Origin: Labrenzia sp. R4_2
GTDB lineage: Bacteria > Pseudomonadota > Alphaproteobacteria > Rhizobiales > Stappiaceae
Assembly: GCF_017743865.1 (NCBI RefSeq)
Contig: NZ_JAGHRJ010000001.1
Location: 310,001-374,000, forward strand
DNA: 64,000 nt
Direction: 5' to 3'
In this document: piece after piece, positions 43,746 through 53,900 of the stretch
Layout: every line of letters begins with the position of its first letter
Numbering within the stretch: the first letter of the stretch is position 1
Position numbers and translations under genes: made by a program
Notes under the pieces: generated by a model
Told to the model about the DNA's origin: nothing
The model's database searches: none
The model's input: only the letters and a program-made list of their open reading frames with translations

Positions 43746-45374
43746 TCATTCGCGTCCTGTTTTTCGAAACGGCCCTTCATAGATGTCGTCTTCCAGGGTG
43801 CCGTATTCAGCCAACTCTTCGATCTTCTCCTGCGCCATGTAGCGGGCGAATTTCTCTTGCGGCAGTCTCAGGTGAATGGCTCCGACATAGATCACCGTTG
43901 CGAACACTGCGATCAGAAGAATATCCGGGCCGAGCGGCAAAATTCCAGATCCGCCCCCAAAGGAGCCCAGATAAGAAAACACAACAATCCCGATGAGATA
44001 GGGCACCAGCCAGGATGCCTCCCGCCAATCAAGGTTGGCGTAACCAATGTGATATCCGCGGATCATCAGAAGCACAAATCCTGCGGCAAGGCTGAGCCCC
44101 AAATGAAGCATGGTATGCCAGCCGGTCCAGTAGATGATCAGCGTTGCAACGACAAAGGCCAGACAGCCAAGAACTGGCGCGGCGGGCAAGGTGAAGGCAC
44201 GGGGCGCATCGGGAAGCAGCTTTCTCAAGGCGACCACCGCGATCGGTCCGACAATGAAGGACAGAACGATGGTCGAGGTGTTCAGTGCAAGCACTTCATC
44301 GAAGGGGAGCGCAAAGAAAAAGAGCGCTGCGACCGCAAAATTGACGAGCAGCGAAAACAACGGCACGCCCTTGTCCGACAACGTTTCCATGAATTTCGGG
44401 AACAGCCCATTCTGAGCCATAGCAAGCCCCAAACGGGCGTTGGACCCAACCGAAACGAGGCCGGATGCGAAACTCGAAATCCTGGCTGTAGTGTCCAGCA
44501 GGCTGACGACCCAAAGAGCGCCAACGGCTGTGGCCAGTGCCGCGAGTGGGCCGAGGTCGCCGCCGAAATGCAGTCCTGACCAGCCATTTTGCAACTGAGC
44601 TGCATCCAATGCGCCAAGGAAGGCAATCTGTAGTCCGCCATAGACAAACAGGCAGATCAAAAGGCTCAGGATCAGGGCGAGCGGGATATTGACCTTCGGA
44701 TTTTTTGCCTCACCAGCCAGGTCGATGACATGCCGGAAGCCAAGGAGCGAGAAAATCACGCCGCCGGAAGAGATGGCGGCGAGGATGCCCTTTAGGCCCT
44801 CTGGTGCAAATCCGCCATGGTTCGTGAAGTTGGACGGCTTGAAGCTGAGACTGATGATCACGACCGCCAGGAGAACCGGCACGAGGATTTTCAGCCAGGT
44901 CAATGCCGTGTTGATCCGCGCAAAGAGTTTGACGCCAAACGCGTTGATCACGGTGAAAACGGCCAGGAGCACGAGGGCGACTGCGAGCCCTCCGGTACTG
45001 AGCTGGTTTTCATTGGAATAAAGCCAGGGGGCCAAGGTCTTGGAATACCGAAGGATGGCCTCGACCTCGATAGTAGCTGCCGTGTTGTAGCCAACCCAAG
45101 CGGTCCATCCCATTGCCATGGAGACGACTGTTCCATGAGAAAACTGAGGCACCCGCCCGATGCCGCCAGCGACCGGCAGAATTGTGGAGATCTCGGCAAA
45201 TGTGATCGCGATCAACAGCATGGCAACGCCGCCGATCAACCAGGCAATCAGCGAGGCCGGACCAGCAGATTGCGCGGCGATCATCGGAACAAACAGCCAG
45301 CCTGACCCGAGAATTCCGCTGATCGCGACAAACGTGAGGCCAAGCAGACCAATGTTGCGTTGCATATGTGCCAA
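43746..45374 (-). CDS. APC-superfamily amino acid permease
   Basis: A 542-residue inner membrane protein with about 12-14 hydrophobic helices. The N-terminal GLTFVAISGILGSGWLFVP is the unwound TM1 substrate-binding segment, AGPASLIAWLIGG is TM2, and FAEISTILPVAGG is typical of APC antiporters and symporters. It ends in a hydrophilic acidic tail (EELAEYGTLEDDIYEG). A TTG at 45374 and an ATG at 45365 are both possible starts. The substrate is probably a neutral or basic amino acid; not resolvable. Confidence 0.9.
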   Translation of the reverse strand: MAHMQRNIGLLGLTFVAISGILGSGWLFVPMIAAQSAGPASLIAWLIGGVAMLLIAITFAEISTILPVAGGIGRVPQFSHGTVVSMAMGWTAWVGYNTAATIEVEAILRYSKTLAPWLYSNENQLSTGGLAVALVLLAVFTVINAFGVKLFARINTALTWLKILVPVLLAVVIISLSFKPSNFTNHGGFAPEGLKGILAAISSGGVIFSLLGFRHVIDLAGEAKNPKVNIPLALILSLLICLFVYGGLQIAFLGALDAAQLQNGWSGLHFGGDLGPLAALATAVGALWVVSLLDTTARISSFASGLVSVGSNARLGLAMAQNGLFPKFMETLSDKGVPLFSLLVNFAVAALFFFALPFDEVLALNTSTIVLSFIVGPIAVVALRKLLPDAPRAFTLPAAPVLGCLAFVVATLIIYWTGWHTMLHLGLSLAAGFVLLMIRGYHIGYANLDWREASWLVPYLIGIVVFSYLGSFGGGSGILPLGPDILLIAVFATVIYVGAIHLRLPQEKFARYMAQEKIEELAEYGTLEDDIYEGPFRKTGRE

Positions 45375-45457
45375 ACGACACCCCCAGACTTTGAACTTCA
45401 GCTTAGCCGAAGGGGCAGTCGGATCAAAAGGTGTTTGGCGACGAGTTTTTGCTTCTA

Positions 45458-46129
45458 TTAGGCGTTTGCAGCCGCAGTCCGGATTGCATCGATGTTGGAC
45501 TTATAGGCGTCGACTGTACCGCCCTTGAAAACGGCGGATCCGGCAACGAGGACGTTGGCACCTGCTGCTGCAACCAGCGGAGCGGTCTCGGGTGTAACAC
45601 CGCCATCGATCTCCAGATCGATTGGTCTATCGCCGATCATTTGTTTGATCCGGGCTGTCTTTTCCACCATGGCTTCAATGAACTTCTGACCACCGAAGCC
45701 CGGGTTCACCGTCATCACAAGGATCAGGTCGAGCCGGTCGAGCACGTACTCCAAAACGCTTTCCGGCGTTGCCGGGTTGAGCGACACGCCTGCCTTCTTG
45801 CCGAGAGCGCGAATGGCCTGCAACGAACGGTCCAGGTGCGTTGTTGCTTCTGCGTGCACGGTGATGATGTCCGACCCGGCTTTGGCAAAGGCTTCCAGGT
45901 ACGGATCGCAAGGTTCGATCATCAAATGCGTGTCGAACACCTTGTCTGTGTGCGGGCGCATCTTGGCAATGACATCCGGGCCGAAAGTGATGTTGGGAAC
46001 AAAATGGCCGTCCATCACGTCAAGGTGGATCCAGTCTGCTCCCGCCTCGACAACATCGCGGACTTCCTGGCCGAGCTTGGAAAAGTCAGAGGCAAGGACG
46101 GACGGTGCAATAATTATCTCGCGCGGCAT
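45458..46129 (-). CDS. rpe: Ribulose-phosphate 3-epimerase
   Basis: A 223-residue TIM-barrel metalloenzyme of the pentose phosphate pathway. Motifs: [40 protein letters not shown] (metal His and Asp), [29 protein letters not shown], and [30 protein letters not shown]. Length and motifs are fully typical. The flanking genes are not sugar genes. Confidence 0.97.
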   Translation of the reverse strand: MPREIIIAPSVLASDFSKLGQEVRDVVEAGADWIHLDVMDGHFVPNITFGPDVIAKMRPHTDKVFDTHLMIEPCDPYLEAFAKAGSDIITVHAEATTHLDRSLQAIRALGKKAGVSLNPATPESVLEYVLDRLDLILVMTVNPGFGGQKFIEAMVEKTARIKQMIGDRPIDLEIDGGVTPETAPLVAAAGANVLVAGSAVFKGGTVDAYKSNIDAIRTAAANA

Positions 46130-46242
46130 TTACGGATCTCCTGCGGGCGGCGGCAACGCCGGTCATGGATTGTTGGCGCCGCGCTACCACGTGTCCGGCA
46201 GACCGGCAAGTCAAAGAGCCCGTTCCTAATCGGTTTAACTGT

Positions 46243-46980
46243 TCACAGCCGTCCAGAGATGGCGAGAAACCGGCCGTCAGGCCCTTCAAAGCCGTGGGTC
46301 GCCATGTGAACGATCATTGTGATGACAGGTGGCTTGTCTTCCGGGAAATAACTGACGACCTTGTCTATCCGGTAACCGATCGGGCACCCGCGGCTTTTCG
46401 GGAGGCTTTTGTCCAGATGCCGGACGCGCGCTTCTCCGCCATAGATCGTGTTGAGCTGGAACCCCTTGGTGGCCGCGCCATAGCTGGCACACGTGTCGTC
46501 GGGCAGGGGAAATTCCATCAACTGGATCTCCATCGGCTCATCGATTGGGGGGACGACGGGCCGCAGATTGACCTTCATGTTGAAAGGATTGGCGGAGATT
46601 TCCGTGATCGGATTGCTGCCGACTGTCAGTCCGTGGCCGTCAATGCCGAGGGAATTGAGAAGCGGGTCTGCAGCGGCTCTGTTGGCGGCCCGGGCAGCCT
46701 TTAGGAGCGCTACCGGATTGTAGCCGTTGCTGTCGTCGATTTCATCACGGCGGCGAAACGGAGACGGGCTCACCCATTTGTCCTCATGGACATCGATCAC
46801 GAATATTTCTGAATAGGGAAAACCGGAGCCGTCCTGAATTCCTGACTGCTCAAAGGCAAAGTAACGGCCATCTTCAGAGTAGCCGAGAATATCCAACCGG
46901 GCCTGATCGCCGGCAATGGCTGCCGACATCGAGCCTGTTATGAACGCAAAAAAAGCAACGAGCAGTTTGCAGAAACGCAT
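46243..46980 (-). CDS. Secreted DUF2259 family protein
   Basis: A 245-residue protein with a signal peptide (residues 1-23, cleavage near AIA-GDQ). It continues with LDILGYSEDGRYFAFEQSGIQDGSGFPYSEIFVIDV, the hallmark N-terminus of DUF2259. It has three Cys in the C-terminal half that could form a disulfide (DTCASYG, RGCPIGYR). It is predicted periplasmic; the function is unknown. It lies 113 bases upstream of rpe on the same strand. Confidence 0.88.
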   Translation of the reverse strand: MRFCKLLVAFFAFITGSMSAAIAGDQARLDILGYSEDGRYFAFEQSGIQDGSGFPYSEIFVIDVHEDKWVSPSPFRRRDEIDDSNGYNPVALLKAARAANRAAADPLLNSLGIDGHGLTVGSNPITEISANPFNMKVNLRPVVPPIDEPMEIQLMEFPLPDDTCASYGAATKGFQLNTIYGGEARVRHLDKSLPKSRGCPIGYRIDKVVSYFPEDKPPVITMIVHMATHGFEGPDGRFLAISGRL

Positions 46981-47032
46981 GATCGGTCTCCCTTTGATTT
47001 ATCCAAGAGAGTATCGCCGGGTTTTAGGTCTG

Positions 47033-48007
47033 TCAGGTCTGCGGCGTCACAGTTTTGAGCTTTAGTCCGCAAAACCATCCGACAAACGGTTTCAGGACCA
47101 TCGGCAAAATATAGATCGGGAATTGTCCGACTGCGAACCAAAGCCACGTGAGTTCTGGCAGTGTTCCGCCAAAGGCGGCGACCATCAGCCCCATGTTGCG
47201 CGTGCCGCAAGTGTGCGCAATGGCATAGGCATCTTCTCTGCTTGCGGGCGAAAATAGGAGCAGGGTCACCCCGATTTGTGCAAAGGCGAGGCAGAAAGTG
47301 ATCGCAGTCAAGCCGAGGGTAAAGCCAGGTTTGTCCGCGAAGCTCGCTGCAACGCCATCCATCGCAGCAATCGCAAAGATCAAAAGCAAGAGAACATTCA
47401 AGCCGCTGATCATGTTTGCGCCGTTTGCAATTCGTTTCTGTCCGGCAATTCGGCGGATCACCATTGCAGTAAGAAACGACCCAACAAGCAGAAATGACAG
47501 TTGCGCTGCCAGGCCACCGATACTCAACGGCAAGGCATCCCCCAGCATCAGCTCGCCGATGAAAGGGGCCGAAAGCGGCGTAATGATCAGGGCCGCAATG
47601 GAAAGCGCAAGGCTGAGCGTTCCATTCAGGCCCAGGAGATATATAAAGGCCGGCGCGGCCATAACCGGCGGGGCGGCCGTGGAGATAAACAAGGCCAGCA
47701 CAAGCTCAGGTCCAAGCGTTTCCGGTCCAATCAACTGAACGGCCGCAAAAGCAATCAACGGCACACCGAGCATCATCCAAACGAGTGTAGTGAGGAGAAG
47801 TGTCGGTCGTTTCAAACGCAGTTTGATGGCTTCGATATCGACCCTCAAGAAAGCCAGCACCAGCAGGCTGAAGACCGAAACACCGAGATAGGGGCGCAGA
47901 TGTTCCGACAGGGCTGGTAGCGCCATGCCGATGAAGATACTCACAGCCAAAGCGGCCGTTCCATGCTGGCCGATCCATGCCACAGCTACCGCGAGCATCC
48001 GAATCAT
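47033..48007 (-). CDS. Bile acid:sodium symporter (BASS/SBF-like) family transporter
   Basis: A 324-residue membrane protein with about ten helices. The AHTCGTRNMGLMVAAFGG segment (about 265-282), which crosses over at the ion-binding site, and FISTAAPPVMAAPAFIYLLGLN are typical of the SBF/BASS superfamily. The substrate is unknown; relatives move organic acids and sterol acids. It is divergent from the FAD oxidoreductase gene, with about 110 bases of shared promoter region. Confidence 0.78.
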   Translation of the reverse strand: MIRMLAVAVAWIGQHGTAALAVSIFIGMALPALSEHLRPYLGVSVFSLLVLAFLRVDIEAIKLRLKRPTLLLTTLVWMMLGVPLIAFAAVQLIGPETLGPELVLALFISTAAPPVMAAPAFIYLLGLNGTLSLALSIAALIITPLSAPFIGELMLGDALPLSIGGLAAQLSFLLVGSFLTAMVIRRIAGQKRIANGANMISGLNVLLLLIFAIAAMDGVAASFADKPGFTLGLTAITFCLAFAQIGVTLLLFSPASREDAYAIAHTCGTRNMGLMVAAFGGTLPELTWLWFAVGQFPIYILPMVLKPFVGWFCGLKLKTVTPQT

Positions 48008-48116
48008 TTAAAATCAACTCCTGAAAATCGCGTGTGGGCAGGGACTTGCGGTTCTTTTAAGGGAACTTGACCGGACTTGCCAATCACGATGGCGTCCTGC
48101 CGTCGGACTGTGGGCC

Positions 48117-49391
48117 ATGACAACTTCGAAACAGATGCAGACATTTGATGTGATGGTTCTGGGGGCAGGAATTGTCGGCGTTTCGACCGCAGCGCATTTG
48201 CGCCGCCTTGGCCTGGATGTCGCTTTGATAGATCGGAAACATCCGGGCGGCGAAGCTTCTGCAGGCAACGCAGGCGTCGTCCAGCACAATGGGTTTGTAC
48301 CGCAAGGTCTGCCGAAAAATCCGGTGGCGTTCCTAAAGTCATCCTTCAATCTTGGCGGACCATTTTCATACAGACCGCTTACCTTGGCGAAGATGCTTCC
48401 GTGGATCCGGCAGTACGTGCGGGCAAGCTACGGCGAGGCGGCAGAGACGTATTGCCGGGCCATCATGCCGTTGCGCCAACAGGCGGTCAAAGCGCATCTT
48501 GATCTTGCCGAGCAGTCAAATGCGGGCCGGTTTTACCGGAAGGGTGGTTGGCTGCACCTGTACCGAACGCCAGCCAGTTTTGATGCAGATGATATGTCCC
48601 GGTACTACGCTCGGATCTACGGTGTTGATTACAAGGAAATGGACGGCGCAGAAGCCAGTGTTCTGGAGCCTGGGTTGAAGCTTTCAGGCATCAAGGCCGT
48701 GCATTGGACCGAAAGCTGGTCGGTCTCCAACCCGGCTGCTGTCGTCGATGCGTTCTGGCGGGGATACATCCAAAACGGTGGTCAGTATTTTCGCGCAGAT
48801 GCCAAAAAGCTTATCCGCCAGAGAGGGGGGTGGGGCCTCGAGGGAGAACGTGGGCCCGTGTTCGCCCGCAATGTCGTCGTTTGCTTGGGCGCTTGGTCCA
48901 TGGATGTCCTGAAGAAACTTGGCGAGCAGTATCCGCTGGCCGTCAAGCGCGGCTACCACATGCATTATAGGCCGCTCTCCGGGGCGTCCCTGTCGCGCCC
49001 CGTCGTGGACATCGACAACGGGTTTGCATTATCTCCAACCGACTTCGGCATACGGCTGACGACGGGAGTGGAGCTGGCAGGACGCGACGCGCCGCCGAAC
49101 CCGCAGATCATCAAGCAGGTCCGGCGCAGGGCAGAAGAGATCTTTTCTCTCGGACGCGCGCTTCATGATGAACCATGGGTGGGAAGCCGGCCCTGTGTGC
49201 CGGATTCTCTTCCGGTCATTGGACCATCCCCGTCTGTAAAAGGGTTGTGGCTCAATTTCGCCCATGGTCATGATGGTTTTACGCTCGGACCGGTCTCCGG
49301 CCAGATCATGGCCGATATGATTGCCAACAAACCTCTTGTTGCGGATGTGACGGGCGTCTCGCCTAACCGGTTTCAGACACAAAAGATATGA
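48117..49391 (+). CDS. FAD-dependent D-amino acid dehydrogenase-like oxidoreductase
   Basis: A 424-residue DAO-family flavoprotein. The Rossmann dinucleotide motif VMVLGAGIVGVSTAAHLRR is at residues 12-30, followed by GGEASAGNAGVVQHNG, a flavin-contact segment typical of DadA. The C-terminal GSRPCVPDSLPVIGPSPSVKGLWLNFAHGHDGFTLGPVSGQIMADMI closes the FAD site. It probably deaminates a D-amino acid or a related imino acid and passes electrons to quinone. Neighbours for solute binding, Lrp and indolepyruvate oxidoreductase suggest an amino-acid degradation context. Confidence 0.88.
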   Translation: MTTSKQMQTFDVMVLGAGIVGVSTAAHLRRLGLDVALIDRKHPGGEASAGNAGVVQHNGFVPQGLPKNPVAFLKSSFNLGGPFSYRPLTLAKMLPWIRQYVRASYGEAAETYCRAIMPLRQQAVKAHLDLAEQSNAGRFYRKGGWLHLYRTPASFDADDMSRYYARIYGVDYKEMDGAEASVLEPGLKLSGIKAVHWTESWSVSNPAAVVDAFWRGYIQNGGQYFRADAKKLIRQRGGWGLEGERGPVFARNVVVCLGAWSMDVLKKLGEQYPLAVKRGYHMHYRPLSGASLSRPVVDIDNGFALSPTDFGIRLTTGVELAGRDAPPNPQIIKQVRRRAEEIFSLGRALHDEPWVGSRPCVPDSLPVIGPSPSVKGLWLNFAHGHDGFTLGPVSGQIMADMIANKPLVADVTGVSPNRFQTQKI

Positions 49392-49401
49392 CGGCCGGGA
49401 T

Positions 49402-50166
49402 TTAGCTGGAAGGCCCGATATAGGTCGCCTTGATTTGGTCGATCGATCCGTCGTCTTTCATGCGGCGGATGATCCGGTCGTACTCGGTCTTCAACTTGTC
49501 CATATCCGGGTGCGTCGAGGCTTTGGAAAAGACGTTGTAGTAAGCTTTCGACTTCATTGGTTTGGGCAGGAAATCGATTTGGTTTCGATAGCCGCCGATA
49601 TGAGCCTGGTGCAGTGTTGAGATGGTGTTCATCGGAACCGCGTCGATCCTGCCTGCGAGCAGCTTGTCGATCTGCAGGGAATTCTCTGAGACAAGTTGCA
49701 GCTGGAGGCCCGCGTCCCAGAACTCCGGGGTGTAGGAAATTCCATGCGTTGCACCGATCGTTATTGAGCGCAGGTCATCGAACTTCGAAAACGTGAACTT
49801 GCCGCGATCTTCCGCCCTGATGAAGAAATTCCAGTCCAGATCGATGTAGCTTTCGTTTGGGTAGTCCAAAAAGGTGCGGCGGTCTTCGTTTTCCGAATAC
49901 AAAAGCAGCATATCGATCCGCCCGGCTTTGGCTTCGACCTGCAGGCGCTGGTCGGATTCAATAAGCAGCACTTCATAGTCTATCGCCAGTTCGCGCAGGA
50001 CCTCGTCCATCACTTCAATGTCGATGCCGCGGACTTGTCCGTCTGCCTCGTATTTGAACGGGGCTTGAGGATTGGCGGCGATGATCAACGGACGGGCTGT
50101 CGCCGATGTTTGCCACATCGCAGCCAAAAGACAGCATATGCAAAACAGACCGATTTTCCGAAGCAC
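49402..50166 (-). CDS. Family 3 (SBP_bac_3) extracellular solute-binding protein
   Basis: A 254-residue periplasmic protein with a signal peptide (LRKIGLFCICCLLAAMWQTSATA-RPL). GTG at 50166 with a GGAAGG site is preferred to the in-frame start at 50229. The two-lobed PF00497 pattern is present: PQAPFKYEADGQVRGIDIEVMDEVLREL, then RIDMLLLYSENEDR and FDDLRSITIGATHG. No ABC permease genes are adjacent, so it may be an orphan binding protein or a sensor. The ligand is perhaps an amino acid. Confidence 0.85.
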   Translation of the reverse strand: MLRKIGLFCICCLLAAMWQTSATARPLIIAANPQAPFKYEADGQVRGIDIEVMDEVLRELAIDYEVLLIESDQRLQVEAKAGRIDMLLLYSENEDRRTFLDYPNESYIDLDWNFFIRAEDRGKFTFSKFDDLRSITIGATHGISYTPEFWDAGLQLQLVSENSLQIDKLLAGRIDAVPMNTISTLHQAHIGGYRNQIDFLPKPMKSKAYYNVFSKASTHPDMDKLKTEYDRIIRRMKDDGSIDQIKATYIGPSS

Positions 50167-50278
50167 GCCTAAAAACCTTCCCAAGTCACTGCCGGACAAA
50201 CACACGGGAGGTTTTACTGTCCCATGCAATAGCCAAACAAACAGTGAATTTTGAAGAGGCCGTAAGGTGCTGCGCGTC

Positions 50279-50758
50279 TCAATTCTCGCGAAGAGGCAGT
50301 GCAGCGGTATCCTTTACCGTGTTGACAACGATACGTGACTGCACGTCAGATACCAATGTATTATCGAGAAGCTTCAGACGCAGGAAGTCGTCATAAGTCT
50401 TGATGTCATCGGTTACCACCTTGATGAGGTAATCGACAGCACCTGTGATACGTTCACAAATAACGACTTCCGGCCAATGATGGACGAGCTTGTCGAACGT
50501 CTCCATGTTTTCGCGGCTGGGAACGGCAAGCTTGACGAAGGAATAGGCGACAAAGCCAAGGCCCACAGCTTCGCGGTCTATGATCGCGGTAATTTGCTTG
50601 ATGATGCCTTGTTCCTTCAACCGTTTGATGCGGCGCCAGCAAGGGGTTTGGCTCATGCCGGCCTCTTTGGCGACTTCTGCGATTGAAAGGGAGGCATCCC
50701 TTTGCAAAACGCGCAAAACACGGATGTCGGACGGGTCAAGAAGATTCTTTTCGGTCAT
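50279..50758 (-). CDS. Lrp/AsnC-family transcriptional regulator
   Basis: A 159-residue protein. An N-terminal HTH (LDPSDIRVLRVLQRDASLSIAEVAKEAGMSQTPCWRRIKRLKEQGII) precedes a RAM ligand-sensing domain. That domain carries HWPEVVICERITGAVDYLIKVVTDDIKTYDDFLRLKL. It is divergent from the indolepyruvate:ferredoxin oxidoreductase gene, with about 145 bases between starts. This is a common pairing, so it probably senses an aromatic or branched amino acid and controls that gene. Confidence 0.94.
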   Translation of the reverse strand: MTEKNLLDPSDIRVLRVLQRDASLSIAEVAKEAGMSQTPCWRRIKRLKEQGIIKQITAIIDREAVGLGFVAYSFVKLAVPSRENMETFDKLVHHWPEVVICERITGAVDYLIKVVTDDIKTYDDFLRLKLLDNTLVSDVQSRIVVNTVKDTAALPLREN

Positions 50759-50903
50759 TGGGTCATTTTCGGAAATTTTATGCTGCCTGGTGACGAATTA
50801 CGGTGACGATAGCACAGAAATCGCTGCTGAAAAGGACGATATTAATCGGAAATGGCAGTTCGCCGCAGAGGGCCGCCCCGGGGGCGTAGGAGGAGAATAC
50901 CGA

Positions 50904-53900
50904 ATGGATGTGCTTGTGTCCGATATCAGCCTTGAAGACAAATACACCGCGACGGACGGTCGTGTGTATCTGACAGGCATTCAGGCGCTGGTCAGATTGG
51001 CTCTGGACCGCGCGCGCCTGGACCGGCAGGCAGGTCTTAAAACCGGTGGTTTCATTTCCGGATACCGCGGGTCGCCGCTGGCTGGATATGACACTGAGTT
51101 GGAGCGCGCCCATCGGCACCTGAAGGGCCTTGAAGTTGTTTTCAAGCCTGGCGTGAACGAGGAACTCGGCGCGACCGCAGTTTGGGGAAGTCAAAAACTG
51201 CGCGGTGAGGGCGGTGTCGGACGGCCCACAGAATATGACGGCGTCTTTGGCATCTGGTACGGCAAGGCCCCGGGTGTTGACCGGGCTGGCGACGCACTGC
51301 GTCAAGGGAACGCGTCGGGCACGGACCGCAACGGCGGTGTTCTGGCTTTGGCCGGTGACGATCACCTTGCCAAGTCCTCCATCCTGCCTGCGCAGAGCGA
51401 ATTCTTCTTTGAGCATGCCGAAATGCCGGTTCTGAACCCGGCGGACATTCAGGACGTTCTCGACTACGGACTGCACGGGCTTGAGATGTCCCGCTTCTCC
51501 AGTCTTTGGACGGCGTTGATCTGCGTGGCCGACACGATGGATGCGTCCGCCACCATCAATGTATCGCCAAACCGTCTGCGGATGGTTCGCCCTCTGGAAG
51601 GTGATCCGCGCAAGGATTATCATCAAAACCGCGATCTGCTGCTCGGCAACCGGTTGGAAACAGAGCGCCTGGTGCGTGAGCTGCGGATCCCTGCAGCCCA
51701 AGCCTATGTTCGCACAAACGGCCTGGATCGTGTGACCTTCGGTGCCCGGCAAAATCCGAAACTCGGCATTATTTCTTCCGGCAAAGCCTATCGGGACCTG
51801 CTTCAGGCACTCGATCTCATGGGTGTGACGGAAGACAAGGCCAAAGCGCTGGGCCTCGGCATCTATAAGGTTGCAATGACCTGGCCGATGGAACCGCTCG
51901 GCCTGCGGGATTTTGCCCGCGGCGCAGAGAAACTGCTGGTCGTGGAGCACAAGCGGGCCTTCATGGAACCGCAGATCAAGGAAATCTCCTATCACTGGCC
52001 GGACATGAGCCGCCCTGAGATTTGGGGCAAACGCCGGCCAGACGGATCACCGTTCCTCTCGGATGTTCTTGAGATCTCTGTCGCTGAACTCATCGAGGGT
52101 TTGATGAAGTGGTTGCCGGCCGATGCCGTCACTGAAGAAATGCAGGCCGTTGCCGCGCGTATGACCAAGCAGGCCATGTGGGCGCAAGGCCATGCGGAAC
52201 GTGCGTCCCGTGTGCCTTACTTCTGTTCTGGCTGCCCGCATTCAACCTCGACCAAAACGCCGGAAGGCTCCCGGTCAATGCCGGGTATCGGTTGTCATGC
52301 CATGACCGAAATGGCGGGCCGGACCACGGAAGGCCAGATCCAGATGGGCGGAGAGGGCGTCCTTTGGGTTGGTCAGCAGCCGTTCTCGGGCGACAGCCAT
52401 GTGTTCGCAAACGTCGGCGATGGAACATATTTCCACTCCGGTATCCTTGCGATCCGTCAGGCGCTCGCCGCCAATGTCCCGATCACCTACAAGATCCTTT
52501 ACAATGATGCTGTAGCCATGACCGGTGGTCAGAAGCATGATGGACAGTTGAGTGTTCCGCAGATTACCCGTCAGCTGGAAGCTGAAGGCGTAGAACGCAT
52601 TGCGGTGGTCTCCGAAAATCCGGATGCCTACGGATCGTGGACGCCGATTGCAGCGGGAACAAAGGTCTATCATCGCGACGAGTTGATGGATGTGCAGAAG
52701 GATCTGCAGACTTTCAACGGCGTTTCCGTAATCGTCTACGACCAAACCTGTGCAGCCGAGAAACGGCGCCGCCGGAAGCGCGGACTGTTCCCGGATCCGG
52801 ATCAGCGCCTGTTCATCAACGATCGCGTCTGCGAAGGCTGCGGCGACTGCTCGGTCCAGTCCAACTGCCTTTCGGTTGAACCGCTGGCAACGCCTTTTGG
52901 CGAAAAGCGTGTTATCAACCAGTCGAGCTGCAACAAGGACTTTTCCTGCATCAAGGGTTTCTGTCCGTCCTTCGTCGAGATCGACGGTGCGGCACTCAAA
53001 AAGCCGAAAAAGGCTGACGTGGATATCGATGCGCTTGTCGAACAGTTGCAGGAACCGGTTCTGCCGGCGCTCGACCGGACGCAGAACGCGTTGGTTGCCG
53101 GCATTGGCGGCATGGGCGTCACCACAATCAGTGCTGTTCTAGCAATGGCGGCGCATATCGATGGCAAGCAAGCCTCGACCCTGGACATGACGGGACTGGC
53201 GCAAAAGGGCGGACCGGTGACCTCCCACGTTCGCTTCGCATCCATTGACCGCGCCATTGAAGGTCCCCGGGTGCCGGCCGCGAGCCTCGATCTCTTGATC
53301 GCAAGTGACATGGTCGTTGCCACCAATGCGGAACAACTGGCACTCGCCCACCGTGGCCAGACCGTGACAGTGGCAAACACCAAGGTTGCCCCGACTGCAG
53401 AGTTTGTCCTGAAGCAAACCCTGTCTTTCGATGAGAAGAAGATGGACGCGGCCTTGAAGGCGGCATCCGGCACGTATCTCGCGATGGATGCGGCCGGTAT
53501 TGCCGAAAAGCTGCTGGGCGATGCGATCTTTGCCAACATGCTGCTCGTTGGCATGGCGTATCAATCAGGTGCCCTGCCGGTTTCCGGCGATGCCATTGAA
53601 ACAGCCTTGCAGCTGAACGGGGCGGCAGTGGCCGGCAACATCAAGGCGTTCCGCGCCGGCCGTGTTCTGGCTGCCGACGCTGAGCTGTTGTTGAAGGCTT
53701 TGCCAGCGAGCGAAAAACCGCGCACGTTCACATTGGATGAAAAGATTGCCTTCAATGCCGACGAGCTCGTCCGGTATCAGGACGAAGCCTATGCGGCCCG
53801 TTACCGGGATCTCGTTGAAAAAGTGAAGGCAGCGGACGAAGCTCATGGCCCAGGGCAAATGCGCCTCTCCAGAACCGTTGCTGATCTGCTCTATAAAGTG